64,000 nt of DNA from Celeribacter baekdonensis (GTDB lineage: Bacteria; Pseudomonadota; Alphaproteobacteria; Rhodobacterales; Rhodobacteraceae). The notes under the pieces were generated by a model. It did not search any database and was not told where the DNA came from. It saw nothing but the letters and a program-made list of their open reading frames with translations. The stretch's first letter is position 1, and the number at the start of each line of letters is the position of its first letter. The position numbers and the translations under genes are program-made. Below, piece by piece: positions 47,818 through 57,229 of the stretch. The stretch spans positions 49,651-113,650 of the forward strand of contig NZ_FNBL01000014.1 of the NCBI RefSeq assembly GCF_900102315.1. The letters are read 5' to 3'.

Positions 47818-50800
47818 TTAGAATGCGATGGAATAGGCCAAGCCCACGCCAAAGCTCTCATAATCCGATGCCCCGATCCCATCATAAAACCCGGTCAGTG
47901 CAAGGTTTGATCCGCCGTCAAAGGCATAGATCAGACCCAAATCCACGCGGCCGCGCCATCCCTCAGAGCTTAGCTCAAGGGTGCTTGCAGCGCCGGTGCC
48001 CTCGCCATGGGCCCAGATGGCCGCGACCCCGCCATTGATCCGCAAATCCGCGTTTGCCAGCGGCACGTCATGCTCAAAGTCCAGCCCAAGCGCCGCCTGA
48101 GCGAGGCCGACCCTTTGCTCGGGGATGATATTGCCCAGCCCATCTTGATAGGTCAGTTGCGTGTCTGACGTATAAGACAGGTCAACATTCGGGCGCAGGG
48201 TGGTTGGCCCGTAAGCCATTTCTCCGGCCAATTTCGCCTGAAGCAGCCACCGCTTTGTGTCAAACTGATCGGTGTAAGTGCCATAGGGTGAAATGTCATT
48301 TGAGGTTCGCCCATAGAGCGCCCGCCCCTCAAAATAGAGCGGATGATTGGGACTGCGCGCGATGACATAGGGCCCGACCAACCACCCCTGCCCCGTGACG
48401 CTCGCAAACCCATCTGTTTGATCCGCATAATCAAATTGCACCATCGCCCCGACCATCAGGTCAGGCGACAGGGTCGCATGGCCACCCAATGCGCCAAAGA
48501 CATAGCGCGTCTCGGCCCCCGCCTCATCCGACCATGACCCCGTCAAAGCCATCCAAACCGGCTGTCCCGCTTGGCTTGCAATGTCAAAATTGCCCGACCC
48601 CCGGCTCACCTGCGCATTGAACCTGCCGCGGTTCTGCCCCGTCAGGAAGGGGATCAAATCCGGTTGGTTGGCCAGCAATTGCGTGGCCCGTGACTGAAGA
48701 AACGCGGCGATCTGTTCTTGGGTGTCGGCCACCGTTGTGTCAGAAATGCTCAAACTGTTGGAGGCGGTGCTGAGATTGCCCGCCGTGTCTTGTGCGGCCC
48801 CCTCCAGCACTGACACAGACGCATCCCCCGTTCCGGTCAGCGTCACCAGGGCCGTGTAGACCGCCGGGCCGCCCGTGACCCCGGCCACTGTGGCGTTTGC
48901 GAGGCTGATGTCCGAGGCCGCAAAACCGGTCACATCCTCAGAGAAGGTGAAGGTCAGAAGAGTTGTATCCCCGAACCTCGCCGTCTCGGCCGCGCCACTG
49001 ATCACAAGGCTCGGCGCGATCAAATCGGTCTCAACCTCAACCGTGGCCGCAGGGGACACATTGCCCGCTGCATCAGAGAGAGTGACCCGAACCGTGCCAC
49101 TGGGCTGCCCAAGGTTTGAGGTCACATCAAAGGCCCCGCTGCTCAAAAGCACGGTTTGGGACGCGCCATCCGGGAAGGTGATGGTGGCCGTGGCTCCCAC
49201 TTCGCCAGACCCCGAGATGGAGATCGACGCCCCAAAATTGACCACTGTGGTCTCGATGATCGGCATCTCCGGCGCGGTCACATCGATCACGACCACGCGA
49301 AAACTGACCTGCGCCGCAACATTGCCGACACTGTCCGTGGCATCCATCGTCACTATGGTCTCACCGATGGGGAAATCATAAAAGCCGGTCAAAACCGTCG
49401 CACCAATCGCATAGGTGATCGCCAGGACTTCGCCCGAATTATCCGTCACAGACCCCAAGGTGGTGACATCCAAGGCGGCGGTGTTCAACCCCGCAGCCGT
49501 GTCCAGATTCTGGGTCTCGGGGGCGGTGATCACAGGCGCCTCCGCGTCACTCACTGTTACGGTAAAACTGACCTGCGCCGCCGCATTGCCCGCGCTGTCG
49601 GTCGCGTCGATGGTGATCGTGGTCACACCCGATGGGAAATCATGGGGGCTACTGATCACCGTGCTGCCGATTTTGAACACCGGCACGAGGCCTGTGTCAC
49701 TGTTGTCCGAAACGCTGGCCGCAAAACTCACCGAAGCGGTCGAACGCCCAGCATCCGCCGCCTGCGCGATGTCCGAAGGTGCTGTGATCACCGGGGCTTC
49801 GACGTCGCTGATCGTCACGGTGAAACTCACCTGCGTCGCGGCATTGCCTGACGTGTCTGCCGCATCCATTGTCACCGTGGTGACGCCGGTGGGGAAGTCA
49901 TAAGACCCGCTCAAAACGGTCGAACCCACCTTATAAGTGATCGCAGGAACTTCGCCGGAATTGTCGGTCACAGACCCCAAGGTGGTGACATCCAAGGCCG
50001 CGGTGTTCAGGCCCGCATCGCTGTTTGCCACTTGATCCACCGGCGCGCTCAGAACCGGCGCTTCGGTGTCGAGCACCGTGATAAAGGCCGATTTCGTTTC
50101 CGTTCCGCTGCAGCCATCGAGATCGTTCGCAGTCAGAGAGACCGTGTAGGAGCCGGGTGCGGTGAAGGTATGCGTCACGGAGGCGAAACTTGTAGAGGTC
50201 GCACCATCACCAAACGCCCACGCCATGCCGGTGAGGGGGGACGTCGCGACGGTTTCGTTTGTAAAGGTCACAGCCAAAGGTGCATCGCCAGAGGTGACAT
50301 CCGCCGAAAAGTCCGCCTTAGGTCCAATCGCTTGTACGGTGTTTGCAAGTGTACGCGTGTCGGTTGCGCCAAGGGCGGTTGTGACGGTCAAACGAACGGT
50401 GGCCGTGATATTTGAGAAACTATGGGTTGGGCTTTGCTCTGTCGAGGTGGTGCCATCGCCAAAATCCCACAGCCACCCAATGATCTCGCCCGTGGTTCCG
50501 GCGGTTGAGGTGTCGGTGAAACGCGTGGTCACGGGGCTACAGCCAAAAACACCCGACGCGGTGAAATTCGCGATGGGTACCGCTGAATCACTCACCGTCA
50601 CCGTAAAACTCGCCTGCGTGGCCGTATTGCCGACGCTGTCGGTGGCGTCCATCGTCACCGTGGTGTTTCCGATGGGGAAGGCATAGCTGCCCGTCAGTAC
50701 AGTTGCCCCAATCTTGTAGGTGATCGCTGGCACCTCGCCCGAATTATCCGTCACAGACCCCAAACCCGTCACATCCAGCGCAGCGGTGGACAGGCCCGCA

Positions 50801-51648
50801 TCGGAGTCGACCGTTTGGTTTGAGGGCGCAGTGATGACCGGCGACGTGACATCAATGTTTAGCGCATTTGCGCTGGATTGATATGTGGTCGTGATCCCAT
50901 CAAAGACAGAGGCACAGATATAGTCGCCATTGTTGGCTTCTGATGTGATCGAAAACGACACGCCGGACGAGAAGGCAATTGAGGGTGCATCGCTGGCGTT
51001 ACAGGAGGCATCGGCGCTGAAGCCATATTTTGTGATGGCAAGCTGCCCACTGTCCGGGTCGGTGGCGGTGATGGTGATCTGGTCGCTGGTTGTGACACTG
51101 GCTGAGACATCACCGGTGAAGGACAGGCCTGGGGCGGTGTTGGTGCCTTCGCTGATGTAATAGGTGTAAAACCCGGCGCTCATCCCGCCCGCATCCGACA
51201 CAAGCCGAAACGAAAAGCCCATAAAGTTTTCATCAGCATAGGGGAGCTGTGCGCCGTCTTGCACGAAATCCGCGATATTGGCCTCTGTCGTTCCAAGGCA
51301 GTTTGCAATCAAGGTCGTGGTGATTGAGGGGCCCGAATCGATCCCCGGAGTGATGCCGTATGCGGGGTTGCCTGCCGTGACGTAGTTGCCCCCCGCATAG
51401 CCGTAGGACCCAAGGCCACTAAGGACCACACCGGCCGTTATCCCCCCGTCTTCGGTTGTGCTTGCCATGACATTGCAAGCACCGATCGTGGATGTTGAGC
51501 GATACCTGGTGTCGCCGCCGCCGACAAAGGCAAAGGCGGCTTGAGACCCCATGACTAGACCTAAAAGCGCAATCACAGCGCAGCGGATCAGCGTCACGCG
51601 CCAGCCTGCGCCGAGACGGTGGCAAATGCCATTTGTTTTGACTGTCAT
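47818..51648 (-). CDS. Large surface autotransporter with HYR and PKD domains
   Basis: 1,276 aa from the ATG at 51648 (frame open to 51756). The long signal peptide ends near GSQAAFAF. The passenger has an N-terminal unique region of about 200 residues, an HYR domain, two PKD domains (each with WDFGDG or WAFGDG), three more HYR domains and two further Ig-like domains. The last about 280 residues are an autotransporter beta-barrel ending in phenylalanine (GVGLAYSIAF). Expected at the outer membrane with the Ig-like array displayed, probably for adhesion. Three HYR copies are almost identical in DNA. The promoter motif at 51711 links it to the two-component system. Confidence 0.88.
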   Translation of the reverse strand: MTVKTNGICHRLGAGWRVTLIRCAVIALLGLVMGSQAAFAFVGGGDTRYRSTSTIGACNVMASTTEDGGITAGVVLSGLGSYGYAGGNYVTAGNPAYGITPGIDSGPSITTTLIANCLGTTEANIADFVQDGAQLPYADENFMGFSFRLVSDAGGMSAGFYTYYISEGTNTAPGLSFTGDVSASVTTSDQITITATDPDSGQLAITKYGFSADASCNASDAPSIAFSSGVSFSITSEANNGDYICASVFDGITTTYQSSANALNIDVTSPVITAPSNQTVDSDAGLSTAALDVTGLGSVTDNSGEVPAITYKIGATVLTGSYAFPIGNTTVTMDATDSVGNTATQASFTVTVSDSAVPIANFTASGVFGCSPVTTRFTDTSTAGTTGEIIGWLWDFGDGTTSTEQSPTHSFSNITATVRLTVTTALGATDTRTLANTVQAIGPKADFSADVTSGDAPLAVTFTNETVATSPLTGMAWAFGDGATSTSFASVTHTFTAPGSYTVSLTANDLDGCSGTETKSAFITVLDTEAPVLSAPVDQVANSDAGLNTAALDVTTLGSVTDNSGEVPAITYKVGSTVLSGSYDFPTGVTTVTMDAADTSGNAATQVSFTVTISDVEAPVITAPSDIAQAADAGRSTASVSFAASVSDNSDTGLVPVFKIGSTVISSPHDFPSGVTTITIDATDSAGNAAAQVSFTVTVSDAEAPVITAPETQNLDTAAGLNTAALDVTTLGSVTDNSGEVLAITYAIGATVLTGFYDFPIGETIVTMDATDSVGNVAAQVSFRVVVIDVTAPEMPIIETTVVNFGASISISGSGEVGATATITFPDGASQTVLLSSGAFDVTSNLGQPSGTVRVTLSDAAGNVSPAATVEVETDLIAPSLVISGAAETARFGDTTLLTFTFSEDVTGFAASDISLANATVAGVTGGPAVYTALVTLTGTGDASVSVLEGAAQDTAGNLSTASNSLSISDTTVADTQEQIAAFLQSRATQLLANQPDLIPFLTGQNRGRFNAQVSRGSGNFDIASQAGQPVWMALTGSWSDEAGAETRYVFGALGGHATLSPDLMVGAMVQFDYADQTDGFASVTGQGWLVGPYVIARSPNHPLYFEGRALYGRTSNDISPYGTYTDQFDTKRWLLQAKLAGEMAYGPTTLRPNVDLSYTSDTQLTYQDGLGNIIPEQRVGLAQAALGLDFEHDVPLANADLRINGGVAAIWAHGEGTGAASTLELSSEGWRGRVDLGLIYAFDGGSNLALTGFYDGIGASDYESFGVGLAYSIAF
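49380..50805. repeat. Near-identical HYR-coding DNA repeats
   Basis: Three units of about 120 bp, near 49381-49500, 49904-50023 and 50685-50804, share long identical stretches such as GTCACAGACCCCAA and CACATCCA. They encode the VTDNSGEV segment of HYR domains. The fourth HYR domain (about 49640-49770) is more diverged. Such repeats favour recombination and copy-number change. Confidence 0.8.
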
Positions 51649-51710
51649 GATCGCCACCCCCAAAAGTAAAGCCCTCTTGTCGACATACGCCATCCTGCCT
51701 GTCGATCTAT

Positions 51711-51724
51711 ATGTGGATTCACAC
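51711..51724. promoter_or_regulatory. Shared motif, copy A, upstream of the autotransporter
   Basis: ATGTGGATTCACAC, containing TGTG-N4-CACA, ends 62 bp upstream of the autotransporter ATG. The identical 14 bp occurs at 54292 upstream of the response-regulator gene at nearly the same distance. A likely binding site of the encoded NarL-type regulator. Confidence 0.68.
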
Positions 51725-51784
51725 ATGTGGCGCAGAAAGCACAGGTGATGTTTCACCCTGCGGTTTTAGCCTAAGCTCTTATTT

Positions 51785-53590
51785 TTAAACGCGCCAAATG
51801 GAGACCGTCGTACCGGGCTCTCCCGTTTGAATGGAAAAATTTGCGTCAATTTTTGATGCACGCCGCCGCATCCCCGTCAGACCATAACGGGGCCTGTCGG
51901 CATTTTGGGCGGCACCGACGTCAAACCCACGACCATCATCCGAAACCGCGACCCGGCGGTGGTCGGCATAGACCGTAATCGTGCTGGCCTGCGCATGTTT
52001 GATCACATTGGTGATCGCCTCTTGCACGATCCGCGCGATGTGCACATTGTCAGACGGGTTTTCGGTCGGCCAGAGTGGCTCGTCCTGGATTTGCCACTCA
52101 AAGGTGACACCGTGCTGTGCCAACAACCCCTCAAGCCGTGTGCGCATCATGCCCAGCAGCGTGGCCAGACTGTCCTGGCTTTCGATGCTGTCCATCATCA
52201 AGGCCAGATCGCGCAGGGCGTCCTCCAAGGCGGTGCGCAGGGTCGGGTCGTCGATGGATTGGCTTTCCATATAGGCCAGCGTGTTGACCAATTGGCCCCC
52301 TACCCCGTCATGCAGCTCCAACAAAATGCGGCTGCGTTCCTGACTGATTGTTTGGGTCTTTCTCACCGTGGCCAATTCGTTGAAACTTGTTTCAAGCTGC
52401 GCCGATTTTTCGGCAATCGTACTGTGCAATGTCGCGGCCAACTCTGCATGCGCCGACAGGCTTCGGATCAATTGCGACAGGATCAGCCAGAGACAGACCA
52501 GCGCGGTCAAAAGCGGCATCAGATGCAGCAAATTCATGCTGCGGGCCTGCGTGTGGGTCAGCACCAAAAACAACCCGTCAAAGGCAAGCGCAAGCGCAAG
52601 GGACAGCGCCGGGAAAAAGATCAGAAAGTCGATCCTTGGCACGAAACGACGATGCTGCCACATGACCGCAACCGTAACGAGACCAGCGATTGCGGCGCAT
52701 AAATTGACCGCCATGGTGGCCGGATAAACGTATTGCATGGGCAACAGAAACGCGACCAAAACACCGACACAGATCAACCACGGCAGCACCCGCTCGCTGC
52801 GCAAAGGCGCGATGCCAAGGAAGCTGCGCACAAATCTCAACATGAACAAGACGTAGCTCGCGACAAAGAGGGCATGCAGGCTTTGAGAGATTTGATAATC
52901 GCCAACGGTGACATGCGTCCCAAGTAAAGCCAAAAAACCACAGGCCGACACACAGGACAGAGCAATCCAAAGAAACATCCGCTCCTTGGTCCGCGCAAGC
53001 CAGACGACAAAATAGCCCAAGGTCAGCAAGATCATCAAACCCAAGGCCAACTGCGTCAGCCCCTGCGTGAGCATAAACCGGGTGTCATAGGGCGTGCTCA
53101 GCGTCTCCAGATCGCCAAAATGAAAGGGCTGCAAATCAAGTTGCCCCGGCACCGGACCTGACAGATCGAACATCACCCTATTCTCGCCCAGCTTCAAAAG
53201 GCTCGGCGACACTTCGACCAGCAAAGGCGCCATCCAAGGATGCCTTTGCTGTGGCTGCGCGTGGACCAAGGCCCCATTCACCGAAATTCGTAAGTGATGA
53301 TTATACTTGGGAATGAAAAACGCCTGCATCTGTGTGGGCACCTCATTCAAGGGGACCGTAAACTGCAAAAACTGATGCTCAATCCCCGGCGTGTAGCGCG
53401 CGGGCGTCGAAAATGGCAGGTCCAATGGCACCGGGTCGCCACAGTCAGGTTGCGCGCAATGAGCGACACGATCAAAGAACATCGTGTGTTCAATCGGCCG
53501 AATGTCTCCGATGTCCACAGCGGAGAGCACCGTGAGCATGGCAAGAATCCAGACCACGACACCGCCATAAACCCGCGCGCCCGCTCCCAT
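51785..53590 (-). CDS. Membrane sensor histidine kinase, NarL-partner type
   Basis: 601 aa. An N-terminal membrane-exported sensor of about 170 residues (7TMR-DISM-like, beta-rich) precedes about seven hydrophobic segments (residues 175-390). The HisKA_3 site is LLELHDGVGGQLVN (phospho-His), and the HATPase_c domain has NVIKHAQAS and DDGRGFDVG. It should sense an extracytoplasmic cue and phosphorylate the response regulator, whose stop overlaps its ATG. Confidence 0.9.
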   Translation of the reverse strand: MGAGARVYGGVVVWILAMLTVLSAVDIGDIRPIEHTMFFDRVAHCAQPDCGDPVPLDLPFSTPARYTPGIEHQFLQFTVPLNEVPTQMQAFFIPKYNHHLRISVNGALVHAQPQQRHPWMAPLLVEVSPSLLKLGENRVMFDLSGPVPGQLDLQPFHFGDLETLSTPYDTRFMLTQGLTQLALGLMILLTLGYFVVWLARTKERMFLWIALSCVSACGFLALLGTHVTVGDYQISQSLHALFVASYVLFMLRFVRSFLGIAPLRSERVLPWLICVGVLVAFLLPMQYVYPATMAVNLCAAIAGLVTVAVMWQHRRFVPRIDFLIFFPALSLALALAFDGLFLVLTHTQARSMNLLHLMPLLTALVCLWLILSQLIRSLSAHAELAATLHSTIAEKSAQLETSFNELATVRKTQTISQERSRILLELHDGVGGQLVNTLAYMESQSIDDPTLRTALEDALRDLALMMDSIESQDSLATLLGMMRTRLEGLLAQHGVTFEWQIQDEPLWPTENPSDNVHIARIVQEAITNVIKHAQASTITVYADHRRVAVSDDGRGFDVGAAQNADRPRYGLTGMRRRASKIDANFSIQTGEPGTTVSIWRV

Positions 53591-54231
53591 CAGATCATGC
53601 CATTCTTGGCCGCCTGCGCGACGGCCTCAGTGTTGGAACTGACCTTGAGCTTGCGGTAAATTTGCGTGATGTGATTGCCCACCGTGCCGCCGGAAATACC
53701 AAGCTGATCACCAATTTCGCGGCGTTTGTAGCCGCGTGCGATGGCGCGGAGAATTTCCGTTTCACGCCCCGTGAGCATCTCCATATGGCTCGTCGCAATG
53801 CCAGCATGATCGCTCAAAAGGTTCAAAACATGGCGCGCAATCGCCGGGCTGATCGGACTGCCGCCATCAATCAAGGTTTGGATGTCATCGCCAACTTGCC
53901 CGAGATCCCCGCCCTTCAAGATGTAGCCCCGCGCCCCGGCTTGAATGGCCTCCACCACACGGGCCTCGTCGCCAAAGATCGAGATGACCAGCGCATCGAC
54001 CTCCCAATCGGCAGCGGCAACCGCTTTGATCGCTTCGATCCCCGACCCGTCCGGCAGGCCAAGATCAACGAGAACAACCCGCGGTTTGAGATCAAAAAGC
54101 CGTTGCAGCCCATGATCCAAAGTCCAACAGACATCACCCACGACCAAATTGGCATGCACCGCCACAGCGTTTTTCAACCGCGCCGCGATGTCTGGCCTGT
54201 CTTCTATAATTAAAACGCAATGAGGCATCAT
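53590..54231 (-). CDS. NarL/LuxR-type response regulator
   Basis: 213 aa from the ATG at 54231 (frame to 54303 rejected as it crosses the shared motif). The receiver has IIEDRPD and the phospho-acceptor Asp in VVLVDLGLPDGS; the LuxR HTH is ETEILRAIARGYKRREIGDQLGISGGTVGNHI in overlapping halves. It precedes its kinase with a TGATG overlap. It probably regulates itself and the autotransporter through the motif at 54292 and 51711. Confidence 0.9.
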   Translation of the reverse strand: MMPHCVLIIEDRPDIAARLKNAVAVHANLVVGDVCWTLDHGLQRLFDLKPRVVLVDLGLPDGSGIEAIKAVAAADWEVDALVISIFGDEARVVEAIQAGARGYILKGGDLGQVGDDIQTLIDGGSPISPAIARHVLNLLSDHAGIATSHMEMLTGRETEILRAIARGYKRREIGDQLGISGGTVGNHITQIYRKLKVSSNTEAVAQAAKNGMI

Positions 54232-54291
54232 CTGCCGACCAATCTTTGGATGTGATCGGGCAAAACTATCATGTTGGGCCCTCTTGCCTAG

Positions 54292-54305
54292 ATGTGGATT
54301 CACAC
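54292..54305. promoter_or_regulatory. Shared motif, copy B, upstream of the response-regulator gene
   Basis: ATGTGGATTCACAC, identical to 51711-51724, starts 61 bp upstream of the response-regulator ATG (63 bp for copy A). Equal spacing in front of two start codons argues for a functional operator and autoregulation. Confidence 0.68.
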
Positions 54306-54836
54306 CCCACCCGCATTATTTTGAGCATCCGCAAAGCGCGCGTCTTATGCCCGACTGATCAGCGTTAGAGGTCAATCCGTCACCTGCGCTTTAAGTAACG
54401 GGATCGGGCAGGTGATATACTCATTGGTCTCCTAAACCCGATCCCAAAAAGGAATCGCATCTTTTTTGCACGAGGTCACTGAACCGACCAAAGGGTCACA
54501 GCTTGCGTTACTCGCTTTGAAGGATCATTTCTCATCAAAAACGCCTGTCCTATGAGAGCATGCCCCCTGTGGATAAGTCCAAAACGATAAAATCGCTTAA
54601 AATCAATATGTTAAATTCACACTCAAAAGTGCTACATTAACATTTCTGCTCTATTTGGTAGTGTTTCGTCCACGCGACGCAAGATAGGTGCAAATGTTTT
54701 TCTTGAGTTTCACCAATTCAAACGGCATATCTGTAACGCGAAAAGAATAATTAATACGTCCATCGCGTTTCTCGAAGTGAAAACTCGGCAGTCATAGCCA
54801 AGTAACGCAGAATGGGCCAATCGAGACAGGCGGACG
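54306..54836. other. Region upstream of repA, with DnaA box and dyad
   Basis: No gene seen. A perfect DnaA box (TTATCCACA on the minus strand) is at 54568-54576. An imperfect dyad with TGTTAA and TTAACA outer arms is at 54609-54642, and AT-rich sequence surrounds it. These suit a repABC promoter/operator region and possible replication-initiation contacts. Confidence 0.5.
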
Positions 54837-56042
54837 ATGATGCATCCAGTATTGCATGACAAGCTCAAGGCCGATGCTGAAAAGCTATCTGAGGCGCTTG
54901 AACATATGTCGAAGTTATTTCTGGCTCCCAAGGAGGAAAAAACGCTCCGGAGCTTTACCACCGCAGAGGTCGGAGAACTTTTGCGCGTCAGCGATAGCTA
55001 TCTTCGCAAGGCTCATTTTGACGGGCGTATTCCCGAGGTCGAACAGGGTCCTGGCAATAAACGTCTCTATACGGGCGAAAATATTCTCGAGATCCGTAAT
55101 ATTTTGGCTCAGAACGCCAAAGACCCTTACCAGTTCCTTCCTGGACGTCGTCCGGGCGACAAGCTTCAAATCTGGTCTACGGTCAACTTTAAAGGCGGCT
55201 CAAGCAAAACGACGACAACCGTGACGCTCGGTATGCGGCTGGCGCTGCGTGGCTATCGGGTCTGCCTGGTCGATGCCGACCCTCAGGCCTCGCTCACAAC
55301 CTTTTTTGGCTATCAGCCTGAACTGGATTTTCGTCAGGGCGGCACTCTTTACGATGCGATCCGCTACAATGATGGCGAAACATCTCGACTGCCCATCACG
55401 GACGTCCTTCGGAAAACCTATTTTCCGAATCTGGATCTGGTGCCGGGTGGGATTATGCTCTCGGAATTTGAAACCGAGACACCAACCGCTTTGAGTCGCG
55501 GCGAACAACCCGTCTTCTTCAACCGGATCAGGGATTCGTTGCGGCAGGTTGAAGATGATTATGACATCGTTCTGATCGACTGCCCGCCCCAGCTTGGCTA
55601 TCTCACGATGGCGGCGGTTTGTGCCTCGACCTCACTGCTCATGACCATCATTCCTGAGCGTGTCGACCTCGCATCCGCCAGCCAGTTTCTGACCATGGCC
55701 TCGGGTGTCTTGGAGGTTCTGTATTCCAATGGCGGCATTGGCTCCTATGACAATTTTGCCTATCTGCTGACCCGCTTCGACACAGCCATCAGTACACAAC
55801 AGGATTTGGCCGAATGGATCAGAGAGTTGCTTGGCGACAGTGTGATCAAAACACCTTTCGTCAAGTCCTCTGCCGTCAGTGAGGCAGGTCTGTCGCAAAA
55901 GACGATCTTTGAGGTTGACCTTGCGGGGACAAAGAACCGCAAGACCTATGATCGCGCCTTGGAATCTGTGATCAGCTTTTCAGACGATATTGAAAAGATG
56001 ATCCAATCTGCTTGGGGAAGAGGGGGTGTCAATGAAACGTGA
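54837..56042 (+). CDS. repA: Plasmid partition ATPase RepA (ParA family)
   Basis: 401 aa. An N-terminal HTH-like region (FTTAEVGELLRVSDSYLRKA, residues 40-59) precedes the deviant Walker A KGGSSKTTTT at residues 119-128; VLIDCPPQLGYL is the Walker B. RepA partitions the replicon and represses its own operon. First gene of repABC, overlapping repB. Confidence 0.95.
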   Translation: MMHPVLHDKLKADAEKLSEALEHMSKLFLAPKEEKTLRSFTTAEVGELLRVSDSYLRKAHFDGRIPEVEQGPGNKRLYTGENILEIRNILAQNAKDPYQFLPGRRPGDKLQIWSTVNFKGGSSKTTTTVTLGMRLALRGYRVCLVDADPQASLTTFFGYQPELDFRQGGTLYDAIRYNDGETSRLPITDVLRKTYFPNLDLVPGGIMLSEFETETPTALSRGEQPVFFNRIRDSLRQVEDDYDIVLIDCPPQLGYLTMAAVCASTSLLMTIIPERVDLASASQFLTMASGVLEVLYSNGGIGSYDNFAYLLTRFDTAISTQQDLAEWIRELLGDSVIKTPFVKSSAVSEAGLSQKTIFEVDLAGTKNRKTYDRALESVISFSDDIEKMIQSAWGRGGVNET

Positions 56043-56991
56043 TCTTCTTGCCAAAAGTCTGGCGCAAATGGGGTCCAAAGCCTCCGCGCCAACAGAGACG
56101 CCTCCAAAAGCGACTGAAGCTGCGCCTCGGTCGCTCAAAAGCATGTCCGACGTTCTCTCCCAGGTTTCCGCCCAATCCGCACAGGAGGTGGACGTCCATG
56201 AGATTGCAGATTCTGAAATTGCCGATCGGTTTGATGTTGCCGAGGGTCTTGAAGATCTGATCGAGTCGATCCGGACATCTGGGCAACAGCTCCCTGCCCT
56301 CCTCCGCTATCGGCGTGGAGTCGGACCACGTTACGAGGTTGTTTATGGCCGGCGCAGAATTGCGGCCTGCCGTGCGCTTGGGATCAAGGTCAAAGCCTAC
56401 ATCAAAGAGATGGACCAGCGCGAGGCGCTTATCTCGCAGGCCTTGGAAAACTCTGCCCGCCTTGAACGGAGCTTTATCGAACAAGCCCTTTTCTCTGTCA
56501 AACTCGAAGAACAGGGCTTTACCAGAGCGGAAATTGGCGACGTTCTTGCCGTCGACAAGGGCACCCTCAGCAAACTGATTGGTGTGGCGCGCGATGTTCC
56601 GACTGCGATCATCTACAAGATCGGTGCGGCCCATGATGCCGGACGTCGCCCTTGGCTTGAACTCCGCCGACTTGTTAAGATCGAAACCGCTCTCTCTCAA
56701 GATGCGGCCCAGTCATTGGTCCCAGATGTCGGGACCCCCGCCGAAAAGTTGAACAGCCTCATTGAGAGCCTTCAAGCCGCAGAACGCGCCGCGAAGATTA
56801 TGCCCGATCCGTCCGCAAAGGCGCCCTCCCCGTCTCTTCTGACCCGATTAAAGGACGCACCCGTCGCGTACCGGGCAAAGGGCAAGCGGCTTGTGATTGA
56901 AATCTCTAATACCAAGGATCAGGGCTTTATCGGCTATGTCGAGGCAAATTTGGAACAGCTCTATGATGAGTGGGTGAAAAAGAACCCTTGA
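56032..56991 (+). CDS. repB: Plasmid partition protein RepB (ParB family)
   Basis: 319 aa from the ATG at 56032 (AGAGGGGG upstream; GTG at 56026 is possible). The ParB core has EVVYGRRRIAACRALG and LERSFIEQALFSVKLEEQG; the HTH is TRAEIGDVLAVDKGTLSKLI. It binds parS sites, here probably the palindromes at 57036 and 58382. The start overlaps the repA stop. Confidence 0.95.
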   Translation: MKRDLLAKSLAQMGSKASAPTETPPKATEAAPRSLKSMSDVLSQVSAQSAQEVDVHEIADSEIADRFDVAEGLEDLIESIRTSGQQLPALLRYRRGVGPRYEVVYGRRRIAACRALGIKVKAYIKEMDQREALISQALENSARLERSFIEQALFSVKLEEQGFTRAEIGDVLAVDKGTLSKLIGVARDVPTAIIYKIGAAHDAGRRPWLELRRLVKIETALSQDAAQSLVPDVGTPAEKLNSLIESLQAAERAAKIMPDPSAKAPSPSLLTRLKDAPVAYRAKGKRLVIEISNTKDQGFIGYVEANLEQLYDEWVKKNP

Positions 56992-57035
56992 ATTTGGCAG
57001 AGGTCAAAATAGGGTAAGCCTTTGATTTCATTAAG

Positions 57036-57051
57036 GTTGGCCGTGGCCAAC
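57036..57051. promoter_or_regulatory. parS-like palindrome 1
   Basis: GTTGGCCGTGGCCAAC, a 16-bp palindrome with GTT...AAC ends, lies in the repB-repC gap. A near-identical copy is at 58382. This is the expected form and placement of RepB centromere sites. Confidence 0.8.
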
Positions 57052-57096
57052 TTTGAGAAAACTAGAAACGAGCAGCAAGGAGGCAGACAAAACCAC

Positions 57097-57150
57097 AAAA
57101 AGAAACCCCCCGAAGGCAGTGACGCACTCCAGAGGGTCCCGATTTACTAG
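57097..57150 (-). ncRNA. Counter-transcribed RNA (ctRNA/incA) of repABC, predicted
   Basis: In the 238-bp repB-repC gap, minus strand: -35 TTGCAG (57181-57186), 17-bp spacer, -10 TACCAA (57158-57163), then an extended hairpin (57105-57137) followed by a T-rich run. Size and position match the antisense RNA that limits repC expression in repABC plasmids. Exact ends are estimates; the -10 box is weak. Confidence 0.6.
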
Positions 57151-57229
57151 CACTCTATTGGTACCCCTAAAAACGAATCTCTGCAACACCGTTTTCGGTG
57201 ATCGGTATCCTTTTGTCGTCTGAAATTTA

